Notes: generated from the letters alone by a model not told the origin. Shown: positions 55,221 through 63,666, numbered from the stretch's first letter. The stretch: DNA of 64,000 bases from Cupriavidus sp. MP-37 (GCF_020618415.1 NZ_CP085344.1:2441001-2505000), one strand, 5' to 3'. Made by a program: numbers and translations.

Positions 55221-55352
55221 TGTGCTCCCTCTCCCGCTTGCGGGAGAGGGTTGGGGTGAGGGCCGGAGCTTCAACGAAGTAAAGCCTGTCGCCATTGCAC
55301 GCGCTCGCCCTCACCCCCGCCCCTCTCCCATAAATGGGAGAGGGGAGCAAAC
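55221..55352. repeat. Paired inverted REP-like element, second locus
   Basis: A plus copy at 55221-55263 (CTCCCTCTCCCGCTTGCGGG, then GGTGAGGGC) is opposed by a reverse copy at about 55307-55352 (GCCCTCACCCCC, then CTCTCCCATAAATGGGAGAG). The two outer ends share the TGCTCCC/GGGAGCA element. It is the same family as the repeat in the livK-livH gap. It lies between two convergent operons. Confidence 0.78.
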
Positions 55353-55369
55353 CCGCAGCATGCAAACGA

Positions 55370-56413
55370 CTAGTCGATCGTAATACGCCGCTGCCTGATC
55401 ACCCCCGCCCACCGCACACTCTCCTTCTGGATCGCCGCCGCCAGCTGCTGCGGCGTGCCGCCCGCCGCCTCCATCCCCAGCGTCGCCAGCTTCTCCTTCA
55501 GCGCGGCATCGGCCAGCACCGCGTCGGCATGCTGGCTCAGCTTGCGCACGATCTCGGGCGGCGTACCTGCCGGCGCCATCAACGCATACCACGACACCGC
55601 CTCGAACTTCGGGAAGCCCTGCTCGGCGATCGTCGGCACCTCGGGCAGCGCCGTCGAGCGCCTGGCGCTGGCCACGCCGAGGGCGCGCAGCTTGCCAGCC
55701 TTGATATAGGGCAGCGCCGACGACAGCTGCGCGAACATCATCGTCACCTGGCCGCCGACCACATCGGTCAGCGCCGGGCTCACGCCCTTGTACGGCACAT
55801 GGTTCAGCCTGACGTTGGCGTCGAGCTGCAGCAGCTCGCCGGCCAGATGCGCCTGGCTGCCGGCGCCGGGCGAGGCGAAGCTCAGCTCGCCCGGCTTCTG
55901 CGCGGCCAGCCTGAGCAGTTCTGCAAGCGACCTCGCCGGCGTGGCCGCGTTGACCACCAGCACGTTTTCAGCGGTGGCCAGCATCGCCACCGGAGCCAGG
56001 TCGGACGGCTTGTAGGGCAGGTTGGGCATCAGCGTCGGATTCACCGCGATATTGCCGACCGGCACCAGCGCGAGGGTGTAGCCGTCCGGCGCTGCCTTGG
56101 CCACCATGTCGACGCCGATGGTGCCGGCGGCGCCGGCCTTGTTCTCGACCAGCACGCTCTGGCCGGTAGCCCTGGCGATGCCCTCCCCGACCGCGCGCGC
56201 CAGCACGTCGGCCGGGCCACCCGCGGCAAAGGGCACGATCAGGCGTACCGGCTTGGCGGGATACGCTGGCGGCTGGGCCTGGGCGTACCCCGCACCGAAC
56301 CATGTCGCGCAGGCCGCCGCGCAGGCGAACAGGCCATGCATGGCAAGGCGCCGGAGGTCATTCACGACAGGCGTTACAGCGGCATTTGCAGCGGCATTTG
56401 CAGCGGATTTCAT
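55370..56413 (-). CDS. Bug-family (TctC-like) tripartite-transport solute-binding protein
   Basis: A 347-residue periplasmic binding protein of the Bug family, common in Cupriavidus and Bordetella. The mature domain begins YPAKPVRLIVPFAAGGPADV (about residue 51), with KAGAAGTIGVDMVAKAAPDG and GKLRALGVASARRSTALPEV. The N-terminus is unusual: an AANAAANAAV run from a 12-base repeat precedes the signal-like MHGLFACAAACATWFGAGYA. I use the ATG at 56413, with GGGGA upstream; an in-frame ATG at 56440 overlaps the preceding stop. No membrane partner is adjacent, as is normal for orphan Bug proteins. Confidence 0.83.
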   Translation of the reverse strand: MKSAANAAANAAVTPVVNDLRRLAMHGLFACAAACATWFGAGYAQAQPPAYPAKPVRLIVPFAAGGPADVLARAVGEGIARATGQSVLVENKAGAAGTIGVDMVAKAAPDGYTLALVPVGNIAVNPTLMPNLPYKPSDLAPVAMLATAENVLVVNAATPARSLAELLRLAAQKPGELSFASPGAGSQAHLAGELLQLDANVRLNHVPYKGVSPALTDVVGGQVTMMFAQLSSALPYIKAGKLRALGVASARRSTALPEVPTIAEQGFPKFEAVSWYALMAPAGTPPEIVRKLSQHADAVLADAALKEKLATLGMEAAGGTPQQLAAAIQKESVRWAGVIRQRRITID

Positions 56414-56439
56414 GACGGTTTCCCCAAATTTGGCAGTCA

Positions 56440-57252
56440 TCAGGCGGGACCGGTCAGCGCAAAGCTGGCGCGATCCGCTTCGTTCGCCATCGCCGGCAGG
56501 CAGGCATAGTCGGCCGGCTGCGCCGCGACGAAACGCGCCAGCCCCAACGCGGCCAGCAGCGCGCTGCCGGCGGCATCCTCGTGCATGCCCAGCAAGGCCG
56601 CGCGCACACGAGCGCACTGCTGCGGATCGGCACCCGCCGATGCGACCAGCACCGGAATCGGCGCAGGCGGCGTCAGCGCCAGCGTCTTCAGTCGCGCGGC
56701 AAGAGCGGGGTCATAGATGCGCAGCAGGTCCATCACATAGCTGTCGACAACGCCCACCTCGGCATCGCCGGCAAGCACGGCGTCGATGACCTCGCGCGGC
56801 GTCGGGGTGGCCATCGCAGCGGGCCGGTACAGCGCCTGCGTACGCGTCGGCGCCAGCCGCATCAGGTAGTGGCGCGGTGCGTTATAGCCGGAGTTCGACT
56901 CAGGCAACATGCATGCCAGTCGCCCGCCGAAGGTCTGCGCCAGCCGCTGCACCGGCGCATCGGCGCGCACGATGAACTCGGTGAAATAGACCGGCCTGCG
57001 GTGGTAGCGCGGATGCGATGGAACCGGCGCGGCCAGCAGCTGTGGCGTTACCTGCGCGCTCGCATACGGATAGCCGCACATGAACACGCAGCCGCAGTCC
57101 GGCCGCGCCCACAGCGCGCTGACCGGCGCGGGCGCGGCATGCTCGACATACGGCAACGCCACGCCGGCGCGCTCGGAGACGCGCGCCAGCAGCGCGCGCC
57201 AGGCCGCTTCGGCCTGCGGCGTTACCGCGTACATGCGGGCATTGGCAATCAT
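56440..57252 (-). CDS. PhnD/SsuA-type binding-like protein, no signal peptide seen
   Basis: 270 residues. The fold pattern matches periplasmic phosphonate/phosphite-binding proteins (PhnD-like): ARPDCGCVFMCGYPYASA, YFTEFIVRADAPVQRLAQTF, GDAEVGVVDSYVMDLLRIYD. The start MIANARMYAVTPQAEAAWRA carries no signal peptide, so it may act in the cytoplasm or as a sensor. Its ATG overlaps the stop of the ornithine-cyclodeaminase-like gene by 4 bases. Its ligand is unknown. Confidence 0.7.
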   Translation of the reverse strand: MIANARMYAVTPQAEAAWRALLARVSERAGVALPYVEHAAPAPVSALWARPDCGCVFMCGYPYASAQVTPQLLAAPVPSHPRYHRRPVYFTEFIVRADAPVQRLAQTFGGRLACMLPESNSGYNAPRHYLMRLAPTRTQALYRPAAMATPTPREVIDAVLAGDAEVGVVDSYVMDLLRIYDPALAARLKTLALTPPAPIPVLVASAGADPQQCARVRAALLGMHEDAAGSALLAALGLARFVAAQPADYACLPAMANEADRASFALTGPA

Positions 57253-58250
57253 GCGTACACCAGCTTCTGGCCCAGGCCGCGCTCGCGGGCCTTCTCCAGC
57301 AGGGCGTGGCCCAGCGCGATATCGCTCAGCGACAGGCCGCGGTGCCAGAACAGGTTGGTTTCGTCGTCGCTCTGGCGGCCCGGCTTGCGGCCGGCGACGA
57401 TCTCGCCGAGTTCGCCGTAGAGCGTCTGTTCCGACAGCTTGCCCGCTTCGACATGCGCGCGCAGCGAGCCGAACATGCCGCCCTTGCACTGGCCCCAGTC
57501 GTCCACCACCAGCCGCGTCATGATGTCGGTCAGCGACAGCTCGACCGCGCTCATGGTGCCGTAGGGCACGACGAACGCACCGGGCTGGATCCATTCGGTC
57601 TTGAGCATCGGCGTCGGACGTTCCAGCCGCGACGCCTCGACCACGATATCGGCGCCGCGCACGCACGATTCCCAGTCCTCGGTCACCACGATCTTCTTGC
57701 CGAGGTCGCGCTCCAGCCGCGCGGCAAAGGCATTGCGGCTTTCCGGGCGGCGCGAATGCACGCGGATCTCGTCGAAGTCATAGAGGCTGTCGAGCAGGCA
57801 CACGTTCCAGTACGAAGTGCCGCGCGCACCGATATGGCCCAGCACCTTGCTGTCGCGGCGTGCCAGGTGCTTCGCGCCGATCGCGGTCAGCGCGCCGGTG
57901 CGGGCGTCGGTGATGAAGGTGGCATCGATCACCGCGACGGGAATGCCGGTGCGCGGATCGAACAGGTTCAGCATGGCCATCTCCGACGGCAGGCCGAGCT
58001 TGTAGTTGTCGACGAAATCGCCCACGACCTTGACGCCGGCCAGCCCCAATGGCGCGACGTAGCCGCGCAGCACGTTGAAGTGGCCGTTGAAGGCCGGGTC
58101 CGGCATCAGGTGCACGCGCGGCTCGATCACGGTCTGGCCGTTGCCCTGCGCGACCAGCGCCTGTTCCACCGCGGCGATGATTTCGGCATCGGTCATTTCC
58201 AGCCGTGCAATATCCCGGCCGTTGAGGTAGGTGAGAAGAATGTCAGCCAT
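57249..58250 (-). CDS. Ornithine cyclodeaminase/mu-crystallin family protein
   Basis: A 333-residue NAD(P)-binding enzyme of the OCD family, whose members deaminate or reduce amino acids and imines. Family segments are LTYLNGRDIARLEMTDAEII, KVVGDFVDNYKLGLPSEMAM, LFDPRTGIPVAVIDATFITD and ARTGALTAIGAKHLARRDSK. The nucleotide loop reads LGHIGARGTSYWN instead of the common GxGxQA. I use the ATG at 58250. It is first in a three-gene unit with the PhnD-like and Bug genes, divergent from the LysR gene. Substrate not known. Confidence 0.82.
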   Translation of the reverse strand: MADILLTYLNGRDIARLEMTDAEIIAAVEQALVAQGNGQTVIEPRVHLMPDPAFNGHFNVLRGYVAPLGLAGVKVVGDFVDNYKLGLPSEMAMLNLFDPRTGIPVAVIDATFITDARTGALTAIGAKHLARRDSKVLGHIGARGTSYWNVCLLDSLYDFDEIRVHSRRPESRNAFAARLERDLGKKIVVTEDWESCVRGADIVVEASRLERPTPMLKTEWIQPGAFVVPYGTMSAVELSLTDIMTRLVVDDWGQCKGGMFGSLRAHVEAGKLSEQTLYGELGEIVAGRKPGRQSDDETNLFWHRGLSLSDIALGHALLEKARERGLGQKLVYA

Positions 58251-58323
58251 GTGTTTCCCCGCGCTCCAGATCAGTGAGTGGCGTATCGATGGAGTCCAGT
58301 GTAGGTATGGCGCCATTGACTGT

Positions 58324-58361
58324 CATATGCTTATATGTCCGCCTGCCTTAACATCAGGTTA
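58324..58361. promoter_or_regulatory. LysR-type operators in the OCD-LysR intergenic region
   Basis: TAAC-N5-GTTA at 58349-58361 is a T-N11-A box with perfect dyad symmetry, ending 5 bases before the lysR ATG, where binding would repress lysR. CATA-N6-TATG at 58324-58337 is a second dyad, about 75 bases upstream of the OCD gene, suited to activation in the other direction. Confidence 0.6.
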
Positions 58362-58366
58362 ATGCC

Positions 58367-59254
58367 ATGAAAATGAACCTGCGCCAGATCGAGGTGTTCC
58401 GCGCGGTGATGCTGACCGGTTCGATCAGCGGTGCGTCGAAGCTGCTCTATGTGTCACAGCCGGCGATCAGCCGGCTGATGTCGCACACCGAACAGCGGCT
58501 CGGGCTGGAACTGTTCCGCCGCACCAAAGGCCGGCTCTATCCCACGCCGGAGGCGCGGCGCCTGCTGGGCGAAGTCAATGCGGTCTATGAAGGGATCGAG
58601 CGCGTCAACGAGATCGCCGAGGATCTCGCCGCCAACCGCACCGGCAGCCTGCGCATCACCTGCAGCCCCAACCTGGGCCAGACCGTGCTGCCGCGCGCGA
58701 TCGCCCGCTTCCGCGCCGCGCATCCGGCGGTGCGCGTGGTGGTGCGCACGCAGATCCCCGGCAACATGCTGCGCGCGCTGCTATCGGGACAGGTAGACCT
58801 GGCGGTGTCGAACATGCCGCTGACGCACCCCAATCTGGAGGCGCGCCTGCTGGTGAAGAACGAGATCGTGGCGCTGGTGCCGGTGGGACATCGGCTCGCC
58901 GCGCGCAAATGGGTGCGTCCCGCCGATCTGGTCGGCGAGGATCTGATCGGCTATGGGCCCGAGGTGCCGTTCGCGCTGCTGGTGCACGAGATGTTCGGCA
59001 ACGATGGCGACCAGCCCGACATGCGGGTGCAGGTGGAGCAGGCCCATGTGGCGCGCGCGCTGGCGCAGGCCGGCGCCGGCATCGCGCTGGTCGATGCCAT
59101 GACGGTGTTCGGCGCGAACTGGCCCAATATCGTTGCCGTGCCGATCCGCACCCGGGTCAATGCCTCGGTGCAGATCTTCCATGTGCAGACCGAGCCGCTG
59201 TCGCGGCTGTCGCTGGAATTCGTCGAGACGCTGACGGGAATGATGAAGCGATAA
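58367..59254 (+). CDS. LysR-family transcriptional regulator
   Basis: 295 residues. A winged HTH at about 4-62 (LRQIEVFRAVMLTGSISGAS, then LYVSQPAISRLMSHTEQRLG) precedes a two-lobed effector domain from about residue 93 (SLRITCSPNLGQTVLPRAIA). The start MKMNLRQIEVFRAV resembles LysR regulators that act on amino-acid or opine genes next to ornithine-cyclodeaminase-like enzymes. It is divergent from that gene and probably controls it with an amino acid as inducer; the effector is inferred from neighbours only. Confidence 0.87.
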   Translation: MKMNLRQIEVFRAVMLTGSISGASKLLYVSQPAISRLMSHTEQRLGLELFRRTKGRLYPTPEARRLLGEVNAVYEGIERVNEIAEDLAANRTGSLRITCSPNLGQTVLPRAIARFRAAHPAVRVVVRTQIPGNMLRALLSGQVDLAVSNMPLTHPNLEARLLVKNEIVALVPVGHRLAARKWVRPADLVGEDLIGYGPEVPFALLVHEMFGNDGDQPDMRVQVEQAHVARALAQAGAGIALVDAMTVFGANWPNIVAVPIRTRVNASVQIFHVQTEPLSRLSLEFVETLTGMMKR

Positions 59255-59260
59255 AGCGTT

Positions 59261-59296
59261 GCGCCGCGGCGGTAATTGCGAAAACGGCCGCGGCGC
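59261..59296. terminator. Stem-loop between convergent lysR and lut genes
   Basis: GCGCCGCGGC (59261-59270) pairs perfectly with GCCGCGGCGC (59287-59296) around a 16-base loop. No T-run, so its efficiency as a terminator is uncertain. It lies in the 51-base gap between the two stops. Confidence 0.5.
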
Positions 59297-59305
59297 GTGG
59301 CGGCC

Positions 59306-59575
59306 TCAGGCCGTTGCGGCCTTGTCCAGCCACCGCGCCAGCTGGTCGGTGACCGCCGTGCTGGAAAACGAGCAGCTGTCCTGCGCGAACACCGCCGCCA
59401 TCTCGAGCCGGCGCAGCAGTTCTTCCATGGCCTGCCCATAGACCGGCGGCAAGGCCAGCGCCTTGCCGGCATCGCGCCAATCGCGCACCAGGTCCTGCGC
59501 GGGCTTGGCGCCGGCGACGTGCTGCTCCAGCGCGGCGCGCATGCGCGCCAGCGCCTCCGAATTCGTCGCGCTCAT
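59306..59575 (-). CDS. Small helical protein in the lut operon, at the lutC position
   Basis: 89 residues, mainly helical: MSATNSEALARMRAALEQHV, then AKPAQDLVRDWRDAGKALAL and AMEELLRRLEMAAVFAQDSC. No LUD domain, cysteine cluster or signal peptide is visible. The ATG at 59575 overlaps the lutB stop by 4 bases, so it is translated with lutB. In other lactate operons this place is held by lutC (lldG), a LUD-domain protein of about 220 residues, which is missing here. Function unknown; an assembly or regulatory subunit is possible. Confidence 0.7.
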   Translation of the reverse strand: MSATNSEALARMRAALEQHVAGAKPAQDLVRDWRDAGKALALPPVYGQAMEELLRRLEMAAVFAQDSCSFSSTAVTDQLARWLDKAATA

Positions 59576-60984
59576 GAACGCGCCCTCCTTTCCTTGTAGA
59601 GTTCGCGGAACGTGCGGCCCGACGGCGCCGGCATGTCGCGGGTTTCGGTCCAGCCCTTGCCGGCCAGCGGCAGGCTGGCGATGAGCCGGTTGCCACCGCC
59701 CATGCGGCCTAGCAGCCAGGCCCCGATGCGGGCGGTCAGCGCATAGAGTTCGGGCCGCTTGGCCACGTAGCCCCAGGCCTTCAGCGCAAAGCGCTCCTGC
59801 CACGGCCGCAGACCGCGTTCCATCTGCTTCTCGCGCAGCTTGCGCAGCAGGTCCGACAACGGGATCGACGCCGGGCAGACCCGATTGCACTCGCCGCACA
59901 TGGTCGCCGCCTGCGGCAGGTCGACCGCATTGGCCAGGCCGACGTAGCTGGGCGTCAGCACGCTGCCCATCGGCCCGGGATAGACCCAGCCATAGGCATG
60001 GCCGCCGATCTTCTGGTAGACCGGGCAGTGGTTCATGCACGCGCCGCAGCGGATGCAGCGCAGCATCTCCTGGAACTCGCCGCCGATCAGTCCGCTGCGG
60101 CCGCCATCGACCAGCACGAAATACATGTGCTCGGGGCCATCGCGCTCGCCCTCGGCGCGCGGGCCGGTCAGCAGCGAAAAGTAGTTGGAGATCGCCTGGC
60201 CGGTGGCCGAGCGCGGCAGCAGGCGCATCACCGTGGCCAGGTCTTCCAGCGTCGGCAGCACCTTCTCGATGCCGGTCACCGCCACATGCACGCGCGGCAT
60301 CACCGTGCACATGCCTTCATTGCCCTCGTTGGTGACCACCGCCACCGAGCCGGTCTCGGCGATGATGAAGTTGCCGCCGGTGACGCCCATGTCGGCGCTG
60401 AGGAATTCCGGGCGCAGCACTTCGCGCGCCTCGCGCGTCATCTCCGGGATCTCGGTCAGCCGCGGCTTGTGGTGGACCCTGGCGAACAGGTCGGCGATCT
60501 CGTCCTTGTCCTTGTGCACCACCGGCGCAATGATGTGCGACGGCGGCTCCGAGTCGTTGATCTGCAGGATGTATTCGCCCAGGTCGGTCTCGATGCTCTG
60601 CACGCCCATTTCGCCGAGCACCTGGTTCAGGCGCATTTCCTCGGTCACCATCGACTTGCTCTTGATGACCTTCTTCACGCCGTGCTTCTGCGCGATCTCG
60701 GCCACCAGCCGCGCGGCGTCGGCGGTGGTTTCGGCAAACAGCACGGTGGCGCCGCGCTGGGTGGCGTTCTCTTCGAACGTGGCGAGCCAGACGTCGAGGT
60801 TTTCCAGCGCGCGGTTGCGGCGCTCCTTCAGGGCTTCGCGGGTGGCGTCGAAATCGATATCGCGGATCGCGTCGGCGCGCGCCGTGACAAACTTGGTCGA
60901 AAGCTTTTTCAGGTTCTGCTGCAGGCGCTGGTCGGCCAGCTTCTGCCCGGCGCGCGCCTTGAATTCCATGCTGTGGACTTGCAT
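59572..60984 (-). CDS. lutB: LutB-type iron-sulfur lactate oxidation subunit
   Basis: A 470-residue member of the LutB/LldF family for L-lactate (or related hydroxyacid) oxidation. An N-terminal LUD domain (about 60-290: VIKSKSMVTEEMRLNQVLGE, then TGGNFIIAETGSVAVVTNEG) precedes two [4Fe-4S] motifs, CIRCGACMNHCPVYQ and CGECNRVCPASIPL, and a C-terminal LutB_C segment. The start is the ATG at 60984 or the next at 60969. It lies 30 bases downstream of lutA, and the small helical gene overlaps its end. Confidence 0.9.
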   Translation of the reverse strand: MQVHSMEFKARAGQKLADQRLQQNLKKLSTKFVTARADAIRDIDFDATREALKERRNRALENLDVWLATFEENATQRGATVLFAETTADAARLVAEIAQKHGVKKVIKSKSMVTEEMRLNQVLGEMGVQSIETDLGEYILQINDSEPPSHIIAPVVHKDKDEIADLFARVHHKPRLTEIPEMTREAREVLRPEFLSADMGVTGGNFIIAETGSVAVVTNEGNEGMCTVMPRVHVAVTGIEKVLPTLEDLATVMRLLPRSATGQAISNYFSLLTGPRAEGERDGPEHMYFVLVDGGRSGLIGGEFQEMLRCIRCGACMNHCPVYQKIGGHAYGWVYPGPMGSVLTPSYVGLANAVDLPQAATMCGECNRVCPASIPLSDLLRKLREKQMERGLRPWQERFALKAWGYVAKRPELYALTARIGAWLLGRMGGGNRLIASLPLAGKGWTETRDMPAPSGRTFRELYKERRARS

Positions 60985-61014
60985 CGTGGCGAATTCCTGA
61001 GAGTGGCGGCGCGG

Positions 61015-61740
61015 TCAGGCGTCGCCTGCCAGCACCTGCGCGATATGCAGCACGCGGGTGCGACTGTCGCCGGTGCGGCGCAGGCGGCCTTCGATATTGA
61101 GGATGCAGCCCAGGTCGCCCAGCACCACGGCCTCGGCGCCGGTGGCCTGGATGTTGGCGCATTTCTCGTCGACGATGGCGGTGGAGATATTGCCGTACTT
61201 GACCGAGAAGGTGCCGCCGAAACCGCAGCAGGCCTCGCAGTCCTTCATCTCGGTCAGCTCCACGCCGGGCAGGCGCGACAGCAAGGCGCGCGGCTGCTGC
61301 TTGACCCCGAGTTCGCGCAGGCCGGAACAGGAATCGTGGTAGGTGATCTGCCCCGAGAACGTTGACGGCAGGGTCTCGACCCGGGCCACGTTGGCGAGGA
61401 AATCGGTCAGCTCGAACACGCGTTCGCGCAGGCGCTCGTAGCGGCCGTTCAGCTCCGGATCGTCGCGCAGCAGGTCGGCGTAGTGGTGCCGGATCATGCC
61501 GCCGCAACTGCCCGACGGCACCACGATGTAGTCGAACATCTCGAACTCGCGCAGGAATTTCTCGGCCAGGTCGCGCGACACGGCGCGCTCCCCCGAGTTG
61601 TAGGCCGGCTGGCCGCAGCAGGTCTGCGCCTCGGGCACCATGACCTCGTAGCCGGCGGCTTCCAGAAGCTTGAGCACCGAAAAACCGATCTCCGGGCGCA
61701 TCAGGTCCACCAGGCAGGTGTGGAACAGACCGACTCGCAT
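61015..61740 (-). CDS. lutA: LutA-type (Fe-S)-binding lactate oxidation subunit
   Basis: A 241-residue protein of the LutA/LldE family with two CCG domains that carry cluster ligands and contact the disulfide- or heme-reducing partner: QTCCGQPAYNSGE (near 45) and KDCEACCGFGGTFSVKYGNI (near 170), plus YHDSCSGLRELG. GGGAGAAG lies before the ATG at 61740. It is first in lutA-lutB-small gene, on the minus strand, divergent from iclR. Confidence 0.9.
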   Translation of the reverse strand: MRVGLFHTCLVDLMRPEIGFSVLKLLEAAGYEVMVPEAQTCCGQPAYNSGERAVSRDLAEKFLREFEMFDYIVVPSGSCGGMIRHHYADLLRDDPELNGRYERLRERVFELTDFLANVARVETLPSTFSGQITYHDSCSGLRELGVKQQPRALLSRLPGVELTEMKDCEACCGFGGTFSVKYGNISTAIVDEKCANIQATGAEAVVLGDLGCILNIEGRLRRTGDSRTRVLHIAQVLAGDA

Positions 61741-61898
61741 TGTTGACTTCTCCCAGACCCTGAAACCCCGCAATTATGCGCGCTTGGCGCCGCGGGTGGC
61801 GCACAAAGCGTTCATCGGGGCCATGAATGCGGTGCCATGCACGGCACTCGGGGTGCGACATCACGGGCGGTTTCTTACCGTAATGTCATTTCACCTAT

Positions 61899-61909
61899 TG
61901 AAATTTTCA
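61899..61909. promoter_or_regulatory. Candidate IclR operator
   Basis: TGAAATTTTCA is an 11-base palindrome (TGAAA-T-TTTCA) between lutA and iclR, 68 bases before the iclR ATG. IclR-family sites are often TGAAA/TTTCA dyads, so it could serve iclR and, in the other direction, lutA. Confidence 0.55.
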
Positions 61910-61976
61910 CGATGCGAGATAGAATCAGGCAGACGCTTAAAAATGCCGCAAGGCAACATTTCTACTTTTCCCAACC

Positions 61977-62762
61977 ATGTCCGACGCAGACAAGTCACCC
62001 GGCAAGACGTCCATCCAGGTCATCGAGCGCATGATGACCCTGCTCGACGCCCTCGCCCAGCATGCCGACCCGGTCAGCCTGAAAGAGCTGTCGCTGGCCA
62101 CCGGCCTGCATCCTTCCACCGCGCACCGCATCCTCAACGATATGGTCGCCTGCCGCTTTGTCGACCGCTCCGATCCGGGCAGCTACCGGCTCGGCATGCG
62201 GCTGCTGGAGCTGGGCAACCTGGTCAAGGCGCGCCTGTCGGTGCGCGACGCGGCGCTGGCGCCGATGCGCGCGCTGCACCGCGTCACCGGCCAGACCGTC
62301 AACCTGTCGGTGCGCCAGGGCGACGAGATCGTCTATATCGAGCGCGCGTACAGCGAGCGCTCGGGCATGCAGGTGGTGCGCGCCATCGGCGGCCGCGCCC
62401 CGCTGCACCTGACCTCGGTGGGCAAGCTGTTCCTGGCGGCCGACGAGTCGGCGCGCGTGCGCAACTACGCCACCCGCACCGGGCTGGCCGGCCACACCCG
62501 CACCTCGATCACCGACCTGGCCAAGCTGGAGCGTGAACTCAACTGGGTCCGCACCAACGGCTACGCCCGCGACAACGAAGAGCTGGAGCTCGGGGTGCGC
62601 TGCATCGCCGCCGGCATCTATGACGACTCACGCCGGCTGGTGGCGGGCCTGTCGTTGTCGGCACCGGCGGACCGGCTCCAGGACAGCTGGCTGCAGAACC
62701 TGAAGGACACCGCCCTGCAGATCTCGCGCGGCATGGGCTATGTGACCGAAGCCGCCGCCTGA
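61977..62762 (+). CDS. IclR-family transcriptional regulator
   Basis: 261 residues. The N-terminal winged HTH (about 12-75: SIQVIERMMTLLDALAQHAD, then LKELSLATGLHPSTAHRILN) is followed by the IclR effector domain (RAPLHLTSVGKLFLAADES, ELELGVRCIAAGIYDDSRRL). It is divergent from lutAB, so lactate or another hydroxyacid is a plausible effector. GntR and FAD-oxidase genes follow downstream. Confidence 0.88.
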   Translation: MSDADKSPGKTSIQVIERMMTLLDALAQHADPVSLKELSLATGLHPSTAHRILNDMVACRFVDRSDPGSYRLGMRLLELGNLVKARLSVRDAALAPMRALHRVTGQTVNLSVRQGDEIVYIERAYSERSGMQVVRAIGGRAPLHLTSVGKLFLAADESARVRNYATRTGLAGHTRTSITDLAKLERELNWVRTNGYARDNEELELGVRCIAAGIYDDSRRLVAGLSLSAPADRLQDSWLQNLKDTALQISRGMGYVTEAAA

Positions 62763-62865
62763 GGCCCACCGCGCCATTTGCCGCCAACGCGCGGGCTGCC
62801 GGCAAGGCAGTCCGCGCGTTTTGCCTTCGGGGGAATGGCATCTTGATGTCAGGGTTTACCCGTTG

Positions 62866-62893
62866 TTTTCAGATAACCAGCAAACCTTATAAT
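62866..62893 (+). promoter_or_regulatory. GntR-gene promoter, possibly leaderless
   Basis: TTTTCA (62866-62871), 16 bases, TATAAT (62888-62893). The ATG at 62902 begins 8 bases after the -10, about where transcription should start, so the message may have no leader. Confidence 0.6.
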
Positions 62894-62901
62894 CGACGGC
62901 C

Positions 62902-63651
62902 ATGCGAACCCGCACCGTCACCCTTACCGAACAGGTCACGCGCCAGCTGCGCGCCGAGATCGAAAGCGGCACCTACCCCGTCGGCAGCCGCCTGCCGACC
63001 GGCCGGCAGCTGGCCGAGCAATACGGCGTCAGCGCCGCCGTGATCCGCGAAGTCACCGAGCACCTGCGCTCGCAGGGCTTTGTCGAATCGCGCCAGGGGG
63101 TCGGCTGCACGGTGCGCTCGCGCACCGGCGCAGCCGGCTTCCAGCTGCCGCGCGAGCCCGAACTCGGCGCCGGCGAGCTGGCCGACCTGTACGACCTGCG
63201 CATCGACCTGGAAGGCGCCGCCGCGGAACTGGCCGCGGTGCGCCGCACCGATGACGACGTGGCCGCGCTGACGGCGCTGCTGCAGCGCCTGCAGGCGCGG
63301 CTCTACGATCCGCAGCCGGCCGCCGACCTCGACGCAGCTTTCCATATCGGCATCGCCGCCGCCACGCACAACCCGTACTACCGCCAGCTGCTGCAGTACC
63401 TGAACCTGCAGCTGCACCAGGCCGTCGCCACCGCGCGTGCCAATACGCTGCGCCAGCCAGGGCTGGCCGAGACCGTGCAGGCCGAACACGAGGCCATCGT
63501 CGCGGCGATCCGCCGCGGCGATGCCGGCGCGGCGCGTGCGGCCGCGGTGGCGCACCTGCAGAACGCCGCGCGCCGCCTCGGGCTGACGCTGCGCGCGCGC
63601 GCCGGCACAACCACGGCGGCGCGCGCTGCCACGCCCGCATCCCTTTCCTGA
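62902..63651 (+). CDS. FadR-subfamily GntR transcriptional regulator
   Basis: 249 residues. The GntR winged HTH covers about 4-70 (LTEQVTRQLRAEIESGTYPV, then RLPTGRQLAEQYGVSAAVIR) and a C-terminal FCD effector domain follows (LYDLRIDLEGAAAELAAVRR, then FHIGIAAATHNPYYRQLLQY). FCD regulators such as LldR and GlcC respond to lactate, glycolate or similar acids, which fits the oxidase gene 15 bases downstream. Confidence 0.87.
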   Translation: MRTRTVTLTEQVTRQLRAEIESGTYPVGSRLPTGRQLAEQYGVSAAVIREVTEHLRSQGFVESRQGVGCTVRSRTGAAGFQLPREPELGAGELADLYDLRIDLEGAAAELAAVRRTDDDVAALTALLQRLQARLYDPQPAADLDAAFHIGIAAATHNPYYRQLLQYLNLQLHQAVATARANTLRQPGLAETVQAEHEAIVAAIRRGDAGAARAAAVAHLQNAARRLGLTLRARAGTTTAARAATPASLS

Positions 63652-63666
63652 GACCACACCACCATC

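Noticed and set aside
56379..56412. 12-base repeat giving AANAAANAA in the Bug protein
   Set aside because: Probably simple slippage in a tolerant N-terminus, or the true start lies after it. Not worth a separate claim.
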